Below, piece by piece: positions 23,701-35,755 of a DNA stretch of 64,000 bases. Below the pieces are notes generated by a model that was not told where the DNA came from, searched no databases, and saw only the letters and a list, made by a program, of their open reading frames with translations. The stretch covers positions 11,275,860 through 11,339,859 of the forward strand of contig CM061130.1 of assembly GCA_030789695.1 (NCBI GenBank), read 5' to 3'. Each line of letters opens with the position of its first letter. The stretch's first letter is position 1. Source of the DNA: Scilla litardierei (lineage: Eukaryota > Streptophyta > Magnoliopsida > Asparagales > Asparagaceae). The translations under genes and the position numbers were made by a program.

Positions 23701-24334
23701 TTCGAACATAAAACAAAAGGAAACAACACTTACCTATGCCTTGATATGATCTTACCAATACGATGAAGAAAGCATGCAAGTGAATGATCAAGTGCTTGAG
23801 ATTAGCTTTGGTTGCACTTGATGATCTTTCTCTCTTCTAGGAATGAATCCTAACACTTCTCACTTGAGTGTATGAAATGAAGAGAAGAAAGATGTTCCCC
23901 AAGAAAGCAATGAGAATTAGATCTCTTGGAGAATTTCCCCATGAGCTAGCTTCAATGCATGAAGAGAAATATGCTCATGAGAGGGAAATGGGAGAGGTTG
24001 GGAGTGGCTATTGATTCATAAAGACATTTAATAATAACCAAGTGTTCTAAATGAACTAAGCCAACTCCTATATATAGGAAGCCCAAAAGAACCAATAAAA
24101 CTAGCCAAAAACCAATTGGGCTATCTGAACCTATTGGGTTGGATTCTATGATAATCCTAAGGCTCACTAAGATGGTGAAATGCATATGCATGAGAGTATG
24201 ACCATCTATCAAGGCATTACAATAATCCTAGACTCAAAAAGAGAAATGTAAGTAATTGAAATTACATAGATTACATATAGCATCTCCTAGAATCTAAGTC
24301 TTCAAGCTCACGATACCTTGATGCTCCCCATCAT

Positions 24335-24545
24335 CTCCAAGCTTTGGCACTCCTTGATGAGCTTCCCTTCATCAATCTCCAAGCTTTGGTAATGCTCCTC
24401 TAGATGTCCATCCATCATCATGCTCCAAGCTTTGGCTTCATTAGATGATCTTCATGACGTCATCCAAGCTTGAGCACACCATCACTCTTGTAGGTCTTTA
24501 AGATATCCCTTGTAATATCCTCCAAGCATTATGTTTTGTCTCATC
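24335..24545 (-). repeat. CTCCAAGCTTTGG repeats in the solo LTR
   Basis: Three full copies near 24338, 24375 and 24420 and two partial ones near 24465 and 24525. The core CCAAGCTTTGG is almost palindromic. Confidence 0.7.
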
Positions 24546-24657
24546 AACATTTAATCATTAAGATAAACTGAGACTAAAACATAAGATTGATTAGCACACT
24601 AACATAATGTATTGACCATCATCAAAACAACGTTATTCTTGAACCCAAGAACTAACA

Positions 24658-24815
24658 CACTTGTGCTTGATGTAGAGCTATCAAATTGTCTTCATCGTTT
24701 GAGTGTGGTTGAGCTTTTTCGGAGTATGTGTAAAGTAAAAGCTTTACTTAATCACACAACCTGCACACATTAGATAATGTAATTAGTACCTTAAACAGCA
24801 TTTGGTGTGCGCATC
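24658..24815 (-). repeat. Probable continuation of the outer AGTCGACT-type LTR
   Basis: It follows the solo LTR and ends at GTGTGCGCATCATCAAAACT, which on the minus strand looks like the beginning of a copia LTR. Joining to 11886-12427 is inferred from the nest geometry. Confidence 0.45.
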
Positions 24816-25380
24816 ATCAAAACTACTTAGGGGTGGGATTCGATTTCACATCATCATTGGCATTCCTTTGGTTGAATAACTTGCCAAATAAGATCGCTCA
24901 TGTTTCTGAGATCTTTACACAAAAAGGTGTAGCTAGAAGAGGCTATTTGAGTGAAGTTATTGCTCGATAAGCTTTCGGTGCTGCCGGAGTTGGCGGCCAA
25001 GATGCTACTGATGTTGACTTGGATGATGTGATTGATGGAGAAGAGCAGAGGAGCAGCTGAAAGGTCTGTGGATTTTGCTATTCACTCTACGGCAAAAGAT
25101 TCAAGTAGATATATGGAAGCCATTCTTGTGATGCATATGCAAGCTCGAACTGTGGATGACACTGAAGCGATTCTAATAGAATAATGGTTTCATGAACGTC
25201 TAACTTTTGTTTGATTTCACTTTCAGTTGGTTATGTTTTGTTGACTTTATGAAGTTTTGGTGTTCTTTTGTTATTTTGTTGTTGGGCGTATTTGAAATTC
25301 TGAATGTATTAGAGAGTTATCTTAATTAGGTGACATTTGGCGCAACATAGTTCTCAAGAGATGTGCTAAATTAAGGACAT
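24816..25380 (+). other. Decayed coding-like sequence, family not recognised
   Basis: Plus-strand stretches such as 'AIHSTAKDSSRYMEAILVMH' (about 25079-25138) read like an eroded coding region, interrupted by stops. No domain identified. Confidence 0.3.
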
Positions 25381-25800
25381 TGCTTGTGGAAAGCTGTACT
25401 TGGGGTTTTACCAAACATCGGCCAACGTGATCGGTATGTAGGCACTCGATAGGTACAGTTGGAAGCATGCGAAGGGAGTGTCCATCCAGATCGACATGAT
25501 TCGTCCGGTATGAGAGGTGAGTGTCTCAAAGGAGTCAATGGATTCATAATAAATCCCTAGCCAGTGTTGATAAGGATGAACTTGTTAGAGTAACTAGTGT
25601 TATCCAACCAATAACTATAGATTGCATGTGACTCAATGCTTTAAAGATGTAGTGGGCATTGACAGTTTCCGTGCCATAGATATCTTGGCGACCGTCTTAA
25701 CCAAATGGACTAGACTGTACAGTAGATGTCATCTCAATTGTTTGTTGTGAAAAGATTCTATTGTATTTTTGATTAAGAGTTCAATTTGATTTCTTTTTCT
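25381..25800 (+). repeat. LTR-like fragment related to the LTR at 52407
   Basis: It shares ACTCGATAGGT(G/A)(T/C)AGT, CATAATAA(G/A)TC and the general order of words with 52975-53230. Truncated at both ends. Confidence 0.55.
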
Positions 25801-25894
25801 CCTTGTTATTATATTTTTGTGAATAGATTCTATTACATGGTGTGATTATGACTATAAATATCCACCCTTCATTTTTTGTGTCAGATGTAATAAT

Positions 25895-26253
25895 TTTTTG
25901 TCCTTAGTTTTTGTGTTATTAATAATTTTTTATATTTAGTTTTTGTGTTATTAATAATGTTGTGTATTATTGAATAAAAATTTATAAAATTAAATGAAAA
26001 AAGGGTGTCAAAAATATATAAAAAAAATCGATCTGTTTGTCTTTCGAGCCCAACCCACCCAACATAGCCTGTCATGAATTGGAGCTGCGTGTCGAGTTGC
26101 CTACGAGTGTCGGGTTGGTCAATCCTGGCCCATTCGTCGCCTCGCCCGTTAAAACCCTCTATTTTTTGTGAAAATTAGAAGGAGAAGCGCAAATTGATCC
26201 CAAAAACCTACTTTCTATTTGAAATTTTTTGAGATTTATTTCATCGCCATCTC
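25895..26253 (+). promoter_or_regulatory. Upstream region of the F-box pseudogene
   Basis: It lies directly upstream of the F-box ATG at 26254 and is duplicated at 11548-11885. No TATA box could be placed with confidence. Confidence 0.45.
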
Positions 26254-26908
26254 ATGACGCCAACAAAAACGACGGCGGCGACGGGGTTGGACGATCTCAC
26301 AGAGGACACCATCGCCGAGATCCTCGCTCGTCTCCCAACGAAAGACGCCGTGCGTACGAGCGTCCTCTCCCGATCATGGCGCCACCGATGAAAATCGATC
26401 CCCGACCTCGATCTCTCCTTCGCCCCCCCTCGATGCCGTCAACAAAACCGTCTGACTGCACTCGGCCCCCGTCCGCCTCTTCAAACTCCAAATCGATGCC
26501 AAAAAGGTCGTCCCGTCGACCTTTGAGCCGTCCTTCTTCGCCATTGCCAACCGCTCTTCCATCAGCCTCGGCACCATTGACCTCTCATCGAGGAACACCT
26601 GCCAGCTCTCGCTCTGCGTCATCGCCCTTTGTTGCCCCCTTCTAACCCTAATCAAACTCTCTGCCTGCTTAATCGAGAAACTCCATCGCGCTACTGCTAC
26701 TACGACTACTACTACGAGAGCTATTTTCTCCGATTTCCAAACTATAGACATCACCGGCATCACCTTTGCTCACGATTACGTCGACTTGGACAGCACGGGC
26801 TACCTCTCGAATCCGATGTACATCCACGCATGCCTGAAACTTGAGAAGCTGACTCTGAAACTCCGCGACGAAGGTATCGTCTACCCTGAAAACCATAATA
26901 CGACTAAA
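26254..26908 (+). pseudogene. F-box/LRR-type protein pseudogene
   Basis: From the ATG at 26254 the frame reads 'LDDLTEDTIAEILARLPTKD' and 'AVRTSVLSRSWRHR', a clear plant F-box, then hits TGA where Trp is usual (26389-26391). Later pieces in shifted frames ('VRLFKLQIDAKKV', 'LKLEKLTLKLRDEGIVYPEN') resemble the LRR/FBD part of plant F-box proteins. The C-terminus is missing. A working protein would be the substrate-recognition subunit of an SCF ubiquitin ligase. This copy is dead: nonsense codon plus at least two frameshifts. Confidence 0.82.
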
Positions 26909-27288
26909 TAAATTTAGACATCAATATCTCTCTAGTCTTTAGCAGGGAGAATCTCAGTGTCCGTATAGCCCTGATCAGCTGGGTCTACCGCCAAGGTGGG
27001 ATCTTCAAAAGCAGGGTCTTCAACGTAGCCTGACCCTTAACCTAACATATATTTCACATTTACATGTGAAATATATGTCAGCGAGAAAGCTCGACAAGAT
27101 TTTATAGTAATGAAAGGCATTAACTTGCAATTTAAGGAAACAAGAATGTTAGAACATATGAGAGCAGGTGCATAGTCAAAAACGAGAACATGCTGAAAGT
27201 AAGGCATGAGCTTCATCAACAATTACTATATTTTTGGATTTTAAATGAGGTAAACAAGTGCATAACATTGAAATATGAGCATGCTGCA

Positions 27289-27450
27289 ACAATTAACATA
27301 TGATATGTGTTTTAACGGAATTAACACAGTTACAAATGGAATAATTTCAGTTATTTGTGCTCATGCAAGTTTATGTCGGAGTAAGTAAAGTGTTCTTGAT
27401 ACACACTATCATCGGAGGTTTACCGTAACACCTTCTTGACATCTGTAATG
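27289..27450 (+). repeat. Dispersed repeat, copy 2
   Basis: Matches 7967-8145, same orientation, with roughly 10 percent differences by eye. Confidence 0.75.
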
Positions 27451-28870
27451 ACCTGCTCCTGGGGCACGTTACTTATTTGATTATTTCGCAGGTCTGCAGG
27501 TTACCAGTGAAACCAAAATAGCCACGACGCAGAGATGTACAAAAATACTCAAACCATCATACATTATTACAGTCCATAATTTAAGATACAACATCAATAA
27601 CACTCTCTCACCAAATACATGGAAGTAAAGTACAGAAATGAAACACATAGACGGTACATCACACATACACTTCAAATATAAAAGTCGGCAGTCTCAGGAT
27701 CGAGCTACGGCTCTATGAACTCAGGAGTATTTAAGTCAACATGTGCATCGTCTGCGGTGCCACTAAGATGGAACCGTAGGTAAGTCACAACAATTCTAGC
27801 AATAGAAATAGAGTACTGCAAAAGTATGGAACAGGCTATAGTAAACAAAAGATGGTCATGCATGTGCAAAAAGTAAAGTAAGAACAGACATGCATATACA
27901 AACGAAAAGTAAAGTACTGGTGGATGCTCAAGTGTGGTAAGTAAAGTGCATGTAATGCATAAAGTAAAGGTGACTGTGCAAGTACAAAAGTAACGTACAA
28001 GAGCAACAACTGTGGCATGGCATATGGTAACAACAATGTTTTAACCAACATGCAATGTGATGACAATAATAAGACAACCAGGTAGATGTAATAACACTAA
28101 AAGGACAAGTAAGTAAAAGTAAAGCTAGAAACTATGTGACTTATATAGGAAAGTACAGTGTGCAGCCATTGAGCCCATCTGCTGCCAAGGGGGCACTCAC
28201 TCGGGCGGATCTCAAATCACTTTAGACAGTACATTTCATTTAGACGGTCGGTACGGTACGGTGCAATGCGTAGATGGCTCGCGGTCGCTCCCGCACTTTC
28301 TCTAATATAAGTTACCCCAAAAACCCAGTGAAGTGCTAACTACTTATAAGCATTCAATTTCAATAAGACGTTCCACAGTATACCATTCACTCATTACTTT
28401 TCAATACGGTACGTCAATCCGTTGTTTTAAAGGCAAAGACTCTAATGACGGTTGTGATAGACCGACTAACATACCAATAAAGTTATGCAAAATAGTCTCA
28501 CTCCAAAGATGTTCAAAGGCATTAACAACACTCCAAAGAGTTTTGCTTGTTGAAAAGTCAAGGTAGAAGCCTCAACAGAGAATGTCAGTCCTGAGCAATG
28601 CTTTGAAGTCCAACAACTATGATACCGATCCATGCTTCGAGCATACGGTAATTCCATAAAGTACACTATCTCAATTTCTAAAGTTAGAATTTATTGTTAC
28701 TTACACTATCGAGATCGTCGTAGTAAGACGAGGTTGGAGCTGGAGCGCGAGGATTGGTACATGCAAACATAAGAAACAATCGGTTAAAGCAAACACTATT
28801 TTTTATTTATTAAACTTGGTCGTTTTGATTTTTAAAACTGGTTGAAACGGTGTCGAAAAACGTTCTAAAT
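27451..28870. other. Unclassified repeat-like intergenic sequence
   Basis: The start TGTAATGACCTGCTCC and the structured, moderately GC-rich text recall gypsy LTR or UTR sequence, but no partner copy lies in the window. AAGTAAAGT words recur at 27840-28140. No gene seen. Confidence 0.35.
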
Positions 28871-28874
28871 TTTT

Positions 28875-28975
28875 CTATAGGCTAGATATGATGAAAATAA
28901 TTTTACTGTGGGAGAAAATAATTTTACTGGTTGAAACGGTGACACGGAATTATTTTCATCATATCTAGCCTATAG
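28875..28975. repeat. Perfect 28-bp inverted repeat beside the giant palindrome
   Basis: Arms 28875-28902 and 28948-28975 are exact reverse complements (CTATAGGCTAGATATGATGA...). The loop is 45 bp. TGGTTGAAACGGTG is also directly repeated at about 28840 and 28928. Confidence 0.9.
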
Positions 28976-28988
28976 CAAATCAGCGCGG

Positions 28989-29780
28989 CCGTGTCACCTG
29001 AAGCTGTTGGGGCGTGAAAAGGATTGACATGGCCGCGTTGATTTGCGGCACAACCGTGCTCGATGCAGCCACATTTTCCTAACCCTAGTTTTTAGCGCCG
29101 ACACGGCCGTGCAGATTTGCGGCACAGCCGTGCGCTTCCAAATTTCTGTATAGGCTATAAATAGAGTGAGTTCGATAGAGAGAGGAATCCAGTTTTTAAT
29201 TCTGTGGTTTTCTAGGGTTCCCATTATGGGGCTTTTCTTCCATGCTTTGTAAGACCCTTAATTTCTATTTTCTTGTAATGGATCTTTATTTCTTTCAATT
29301 GCATAGCTCTTAATTTCTTCTTTGTTGCTCTTGTGATATTTTTTTACTATTTGTTATTTGTTGTTTATTGTGATGTTTAGTGAGTAGATCTTTGTGCCTA
29401 GGGTAAAACTAAACCCTAGTGTAGATTATTCATGTGGGTTGATCGCCTCAAAGATCGTCCTATTAGATTATTGCTAGGGTTTTGTTTGGATGTGCTTTCG
29501 CATCAACCCATCTCATTGGAGGGTTGATTATCTAATGCTAGGCGCCCATCTCATTGGAGGGTTGATTATCTAATGCTAGGCGCCGACAAAGCATTGGGCA
29601 CACTCATTAGAACTACTAATATAGGGATTTCCGAGGAACCATCGGGTGCCCTATAGAGCTCTAAGCACTACCCGTCGTTCCCTCTTCCATGGTAGATGTC
29701 GAGAGAGAAGGTGTATCGAGGTTGAACCCTCGTAGACGGCTCTATTCTATCTGGAACAATTCTTCTCCATGCAGATAAGG
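28989..29780 (+). repeat. Gypsy-type LTR part with CACGGCCGTG motifs, left arm
   Basis: GC-rich ACGGCCGTG motifs (28983-29140) are followed by a TATA box and AT-rich sequence with AAACCCTAGTGTAGATTATT, typical of a plant LTR read rightward. A direct duplication of CCCATCTCATTGGAGGGTTG lies at 29507-29575. Confidence 0.6.
29156..29164 (+). promoter_or_regulatory. Candidate TATA box of the LTR (left arm)
   Basis: TATAAATAG follows the CACGGCCGTG cluster. Its mirror copy lies at 45269-45277 on the minus strand. Confidence 0.5.
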
Positions 29781-29820
29781 CTTGCAAAATTTTAGCAATT
29801 GCATTGAAGTTGCGTAAAAT

Positions 29821-30870
29821 CAGTTTTCATAACCACAAGGCTGCTCTCCCAAGAATATGCCGAGTAAAGCTCCACAAGAATACACCCAGTGCTCAATATA
29901 TCACATGGATAACTCCATCCAAGCCGGGAACCGATCCCATAATTAAGCACTTAGGTAAACCAAGTAAAGCGGTAGAATGTTCTAGTTATCAAACCTACAC
30001 ATACCTAGTTTCGAGAAAATTGATGCAAAGATGAAAGAAACTTGTGGAAGAATTGTCACACACATGCTACACATTCCAATAGTTGTCTTGCAAGCTCACG
30101 GACAAGATCAATTTGAAACGAGCGGTAACTGTTTTTATGTAGAAAATCATATAAGCTTGCACCAAGCTTCTCAAAGACCTGTTGACATAATGTGAATTCA
30201 GCAATATGTTTTAACCCCTCAATGCTAGGTGGGAAATTGGGGAAAACATTACAAATTGATCGTAATACTTACAATACATATATGGTTACGATAGTTGTTC
30301 CGTATTTGTGCACAACTGCAAAAATAGACTGGCTGATATATATTAATGTGAATTCGATCTGCAAATCAAAGAGAAAACATAATGTTTGAAACCAACACAA
30401 ATACGTACAATGATATTCAAGATAGAGCCACCATCGTATTCCTTGTGACGCTACATAAAGAGAGGAGAGCATTTAAGGTGTAATTACAGCGAGAAGTTAA
30501 ATTCTCTCCAAGAACAAACATGTAATGATAATCTTTATCATCTTCTAACGAGAACACAATAACCAAAACAGAATTAAACACACCAGGGGCAGCATCACAA
30601 AAATACCAGCATCCAAATTACTGGATCCATAGTATCGACAATCACAAAAAAAATTTCCTGAAAACATACCCCATTGAATTAACAGGTCTAAGAAGAAATC
30701 AACAAAATCCAACCGATAACAAAAGAAAAGGCCATTAAAAATTAAAAAAATTAAAAATAGATGGATATCTTGGGGGTTTTGTGGGACTACATCCCAACCT
30801 AAACTCGCCCTCTTCCTCGGCCTGCGATCAATGTGAGCGTGAGGGACTTCGGTAGCGCACTCCATCTCCA
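29821..30870 (-). pseudogene. LAMMER (AFC2-like) protein kinase fragments, left arm
   Basis: Three exon-like pieces occur in order on the minus strand. About 30770-30870 reads 'ECATEVPHAHIDRRPRKRAS' and 'LGWDVVPQ', the conserved start of plant AFC kinases, but the first ATG is GTG. 30056-30185 reads 'EKLGASLYDFLHKNSYRSF' and 'QIDLVRELARQLLECVA', a catalytic-domain segment before the HRD loop. 29821-29938 reads 'LGWSYPCDI' and 'STGCILVELYS', the substrate-binding lobe. The HRD and DFG exons are absent. Intact AFC kinases are nuclear and phosphorylate SR splicing factors. This is a captured, inactive fragment. Confidence 0.85.
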
Positions 30871-31149
30871 CGGTCAAAAGACGAAAACTTTACCCTTTTC
30901 AATCTGAAAAAACAAAAAGGAAAAAATATCTTCTTCTCCAAACACCGAACCGAAGGTTCAGTGTATATAGAAATCCATTTCTTAAAAAGATAGACAACGA
31001 AAAGAAAATCAAAATAACAGGAACCATTAAATGCAAACAAAGTATCTGGGGCATCTTTAATCAACAACTGTAAACAAATTACAAAGAATGACGTGTAGTC
31101 TTGACAGTTACAGAATTGATCAAGAATATTTGAAGCTAAATTCTCTAGA

Positions 31150-32110
31150 TCATAAAGGAGGAGTCTCGACGGTGGGGAAGACTATCGGTGATCGAAGCGG
31201 GCGAGTCGCCGGGGAGCACCTCCATCCGATAAACTGTGGCTCGAAGCGACTGTTCTCCAGCAGCAGCACTCGCCCATGCACCCAAAACAGCAGCTCCACC
31301 TTGAAGCTGTCGAATCTTATCGGCCTCGGCATCTCTCGGCAGACCATGGTCTTGTCCTCCTGCCTCCAGCTTGCGACCTAGGTGCCATCTCCGCTCACTG
31401 TTGGAACATCAGTCGGTGGTACAACCTGCACGTTGAACAGCTCAAGATGTTCCCACGTAACAGGCTGCAAGTCCTTCAGAGTGAAGAGCTGCACGGTGTA
31501 GGTGGCCTCGTTAACCGCAACCAGGCCCAGTGCTCCCATGGCCCTGCACAGTTGCATTCTTAGCTGGAAGGGGCGATCGATGTGCCTCACAAGAACATCG
31601 GGGGGCATATGCAATAGGGACATGTACGACCAGCGGAGGGATGGGTCAGGTTCCCAACGCAGAGGCCCTCTAAACTCAAACTCAAAGCTAAGGACGGATT
31701 CCGGCGAAGTTTCGTTGGGAGAATCGGTGACCAGCCAGAAGAAGGTTAACCCGCAAGATATCCTGCTGTGGGGGACTATATTAATTTCATCAAATGGGGC
31801 AAAAGCGAACCTTTCGCGGTCGTGATGGGACCGCCAACTTCCGGAAACCGAATTGAAGGTCTCGAAGGAGTAGCCGATGTCCTTGCGTGAGGCGCAAACT
31901 ACTAGAAACTGGGGCTGCGGCTGCCGGACGGCGGCAAGAACGACATGCCTATCATCGGGACCGGCACCGGAATAAAGAAGGGACGTCGACGGCGGATCAG
32001 TTATGCGGTCGTAGCGGGGGATGGACGGGTTGCCTACGTACAATGTCGACGTGGCATTCCCTAGGCAGGCGACGAGTCCTTCGCAAGAAGAGTAGACGGT
32101 GACGTTAGTG
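31150..32110 (-). pseudogene. F-box-associated-type protein fragment, left arm
   Basis: On the minus strand a long frame (about 32104 to 31378) reads 'SSCEGLVACLGNATSTLYVG' and 'NPSIPRYDRITDPPSTSLL', the pattern of plant F-box-associated beta-propeller-like domains. It ends at a TAG (31378-31380) where the right arm has TGG, then continues in frame to about 31150. The N-terminal F-box itself is not seen. I am unsure of the subfamily. This copy keeps a CGA where the right arm has TGA. Confidence 0.6.
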
Positions 32111-33112
32111 TAGAAACTAAAGATCTAGATTAATGTATTCAAGCCAAATAATACAGATCTAGATATACCACATGCTGAATCTTAAAACGTCACCTACTCT
32201 GTTTAGCGGAAGCGTACCTGAATCCATCGCTAATAGTCTGAAAGAGATCCTGACGATAACGTGGCGGATGATCTCCAGAACAGCACGAATCAACCGTTGG
32301 AGAAATCCTTTGGCTTTCTCCCGGTTTCTCTCCTAGCGACGGGGCGTAGAAAAGACGGCTAACTTGTTCGTGTGCTCCGGGGATCATGACCACATATATA
32401 TAGGGGCTAGCCTCCTTAGCCCTAGGGTTTCCAATTCGTCCCATCAACGAATTGAAGCCCAATAGTCACCACACATAAAGGCCCACAACCTATATGACTC
32501 ATTTAAGCCCACTCAACTTAATAAATGAGATAACTTATACATTGGGCTTTAATATGACAGTGTAGCACTATATAATTATATTCGCATATTAGCCCAACGT
32601 TGGATTAAGATCCAACTGTGTTGGATAAGTTCCAACAGTTAGCCCTCCGGAATATGGGTTCAGTTGGATTGGGCGGCCGCAGTATCACGGCTTCGAGAAG
32701 ATGGTTGACGTGGTGGTAGATGTGTGTAGTAGCGCAGTCCTCCATTTGGTTTTATGTAAATTGGATTTGACGAAGACGAAGACGACAATATTCGTTATTT
32801 CTTTCTTGATGATTTCTTGGGTTTAATGGAAGCAACTGAGGGATGAAGGAGCTGGAATTATATTACTCTCTATTTAATTAGATGGTCGTATTTATTTTGC
32901 ACCCAATACGGTTTTGCGGGTTCCAGTAGACGGGCCGTAACTACATGTCCAGTTAGATAAAAAGTGATAATTGGGCCCCTCTGGTTAATTTGTTGGAAGA
33001 CGGTGACTAATAATTAGTAGTTAGCCATCCTGACTAATTAGTAGTCAGACACATCACTACTCATGGCTATGGCTGCTGGAGTGAAGTCCCTGAGAAAGCA
33101 GGCAGTCTGTCC

Positions 33113-34309
33113 TCTCATTGCATATCACATACTTGCATGCATCAACAAAATTTCTTGTTTCTTCCAGTGAGGACCCATGGGAGCATTTTTAAGATATGTT
33201 TGAGATCATTCAAATGATTGTCAAATGAATTCTAGCCATTATTTCATTCATTACTATATATTTGTCATTCTTTATCAATTTTCGACCGACATTACTACAT
33301 TAATTTTGAAAGCTAAATTGTTTTGATATGGAATGAAAAATTTTGTTTTCATTTTAATCCACACAAAAATAAAGTTATTGAAGTCTTAAGTGAGGCATAT
33401 CATATAGAGTCAATGGTAGATTATACTTCTTATCAGCTTAGATAGAGTCTGGCGTCGATATACATTTTCTTATATATCATATATAATATAGTTTGAATAT
33501 ATGCATGCCATTATTTTGTCGATATTTTCAATATATAAGCAAAGCATTCTTAATATTAATTTTAGCCAGCAATTCATTACCCAAGTCATGCACTACGAAT
33601 TCTAGCCAGCAATTCATGCACATTGCTGCTCGCAAAGACATCGGCAGGCAAAGATGCAACATTCGATTCCCCCAAGTACCCCCGGTCTTGATAAACAGGC
33701 GGCAACCCTTGCCGCAAAGATCCAGCTTTGCTGTGAGCAAAGCAAGATCGCTCTGCATTTGAAGCTTCCCAACCACAGTCTCTCCATACAAGCATTGCTC
33801 GGCCAGCGAAATGTGTCGTGCCCTGTTGTGAGATATACGTGTATTCTACTATATACACGTGGTATTTCTACCTACGATGCATACATAGGCATGAAATAAA
33901 CGTGGATATCGCTGTATGCAACGTAGTGCAAGGGGGATTGGGCCGTAATACGTTGCTAAGGGAAGAGAATGCGAAATATGAATGCGGAAGAAGTGCGAAT
34001 TACGCCGTGTGTATTATATAACGCGTATGTATTAGACGTGCGTGTGTAATGCATGTATGCATGCATGGATGTGCATGAATGTGTGTAGGGACAGCCATGC
34101 TAGTGTGAAAAGGGGTTAGGGGTTAATGGCAACCCCCGTAAATTTTTAGAAAGGTGAGAGGCAAAATGGTCATTTGGACTAAAGGAGGTGTGTGTATATA
34201 GTAAAGTGGTGTGTACATAAAGTAATGGCAAACTTGTAAATACCTAAAAGTTGAGGGGCATTTTGGGAGGATATTTTAGTCATTTTAAGGGGTGTGTAGA
34301 AAACTCTTT
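33113..34309. other. Spacer between the inverted arms
   Basis: About 1.2 kb of single-copy-looking sequence. A moderately GC-rich stretch (33600-33830) has overlapping open frames on both strands with no motif I recognise. CCAGCAATTCAT is repeated at 33567 and 33606. 33980-34090 is rich in ATGCATG and GTGTG words. No TIR-like ends seen at the spacer edges. Confidence 0.5.
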
Positions 34310-35279
34310 GGACAGACTGCCTGCTTTCTCAGGGACTTTACACCAGCAGCCATAGCCATGAGTAGTGATGTGTCAGACTACTAATTAGTCAGGATGGCTA
34401 ACTACTAATTATTAGTCACCACTTCCAACAAATTAACCAGAGGGACCCAATTATCACTTTTTATTTAACTGGACATGTAGTTACGGCCCGTCTACTGGAT
34501 ACCGGCAAAACCATAATGGGTGCAAATAAATACGACCATCTAATTAAATAGAGAGTAGTATAATTCCAGCTCCTTCTTTCTCCCTCAGTTGCTTCCATTA
34601 GACCCAAGAAATCATCAAGAAAGAAATAGCGAATCTTGTCGTCTTCGTCTTCGTCAAATCCAATTTACATAAAACCAACTGGAGGACCACGCTACTACAC
34701 ACATCTACAACCACGTCAACCATCTTCTCGAAGCCGTGATACTGCGGCCGCCCAATCCAACTGAACCCATATTCCGGAGGGCTAACTGTTGGAACTTATC
34801 CAACACAGTTGGATCTTAATCCAACGTTGGGCTAATATGCGAATATAATTATATAGTGCTACACTGTCATATTAAAGCCCAATGTATAAGTTATCTCATT
34901 TATTAAGTTGAGTGGGCTTAAATGAGTCATATAGGTTGTGGGCCTTTATGTGTGGTGACTATTGGGCTTCAATTCGTTGATGGGCCGAATTGGAAACCCT
35001 AGGGCTAAGGAGGCTAGCCCCTATATATATGCGGTCATGATCCCCGGAGCACACGAACAAGTTAGCCGTCTTTTCTACGCCCCGTCGCTAGGAGAGAAAC
35101 CGGGAGAAAGCCAAAAAATTTCTCCAACGGTTGATTCGTGCTGTTCTGGAGATCATCCGCCACGTTATCGTCAGGATCTCTTTTAGACTATTAGCGATGG
35201 ATTCAGGTACGCTTCCGCTAAACAGAGTAGGTAACGTTTTAAGATTCAGCATGCGGTATATCTATATCTGTATTATTTG

Positions 35280-35755
35280 GTTTGAATACATTAGTCTAGA
35301 TCTTTAGTTTCTACACTAATGTCACCGTCTACTCTTCTTGCGAAGGACTCGTCGCCTGCCTAGGGAATGCCACGTCGACATTGTACGTAGGTAACCCGTC
35401 CATCCCCCGCTACGGCCGCATAACTGATCCGCCGTCGACGTCCCTTCTTTATTCCGGTGCCGGTCCCGATGATAGGCATGTCGTTCTTGCCGCCGTCCGG
35501 CAGCCCAGCCCCAGTTTCTAGTAGTTTGTGCCTCACACAAGTACATCGGCTACTCCTTCGAGACCTTCAATTCGGTTTCTGGAAGTTGGCGGTCCCATCA
35601 CGACCACGAAAGGTTCGCTTTTGCCCCATTTGATGAAATTAATATTGTCCCCCACAGTGGGATATCTTGCGGGTTAACCTTCTTCTGGCTGGTCACCGAT
35701 TCTCCCAACATAACTACGCCAGAATCCATCCTTAGCTTTGAGTTTGAGTTTAGAG
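35280..35755 (+). pseudogene. F-box-associated-type fragment, right arm, N-terminal part
   Basis: Mirror copy of about 32110-31670 on the left arm. A one-base deletion near 35508 (CAGCCCAGCC against CAGCCGCAGCC) breaks the frame, and copia-D is inserted at TAGAG. Confidence 0.6.

Larger units (their letters stand above)
23219..24657 (-). repeat. Probable solo copia LTR, split by Athila-B near its end
   Basis: On the minus strand it starts TGTTAGTTCTTGGG at 24657 and ends near the CTCTAG-containing tail at about 23230-23260, like other copia LTRs. CACTT occurs at 24658-24662 and at 12422-12426, just outside Athila-B and five bases of leftover LTR, so it may be the target duplication. The expected CA end is not obvious there, so the edge is uncertain. 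No internal domain accompanies it. Confidence 0.62.
28989..33112 (+). repeat. Left arm of a ~4.1-kb inverted duplication
   Basis: It is the reverse complement of 34310-45450 once copia-D is removed: outer ends CCGTGTCACCTG/CAGGTGACACGG, inner ends GGCAGTCTGTCC/GGACAGACTGCC. Homology covers LTR-like, kinase, F-box-associated and upstream sequence in order. Differences are substitutions and small indels. Confidence 0.95.

Noticed and set aside
33528..33899. Gene in the spacer of the inverted duplication
   Set aside because: Open frames on both strands are similar in length, none has a motif or codon bias I can defend; recorded as unclassified spacer.
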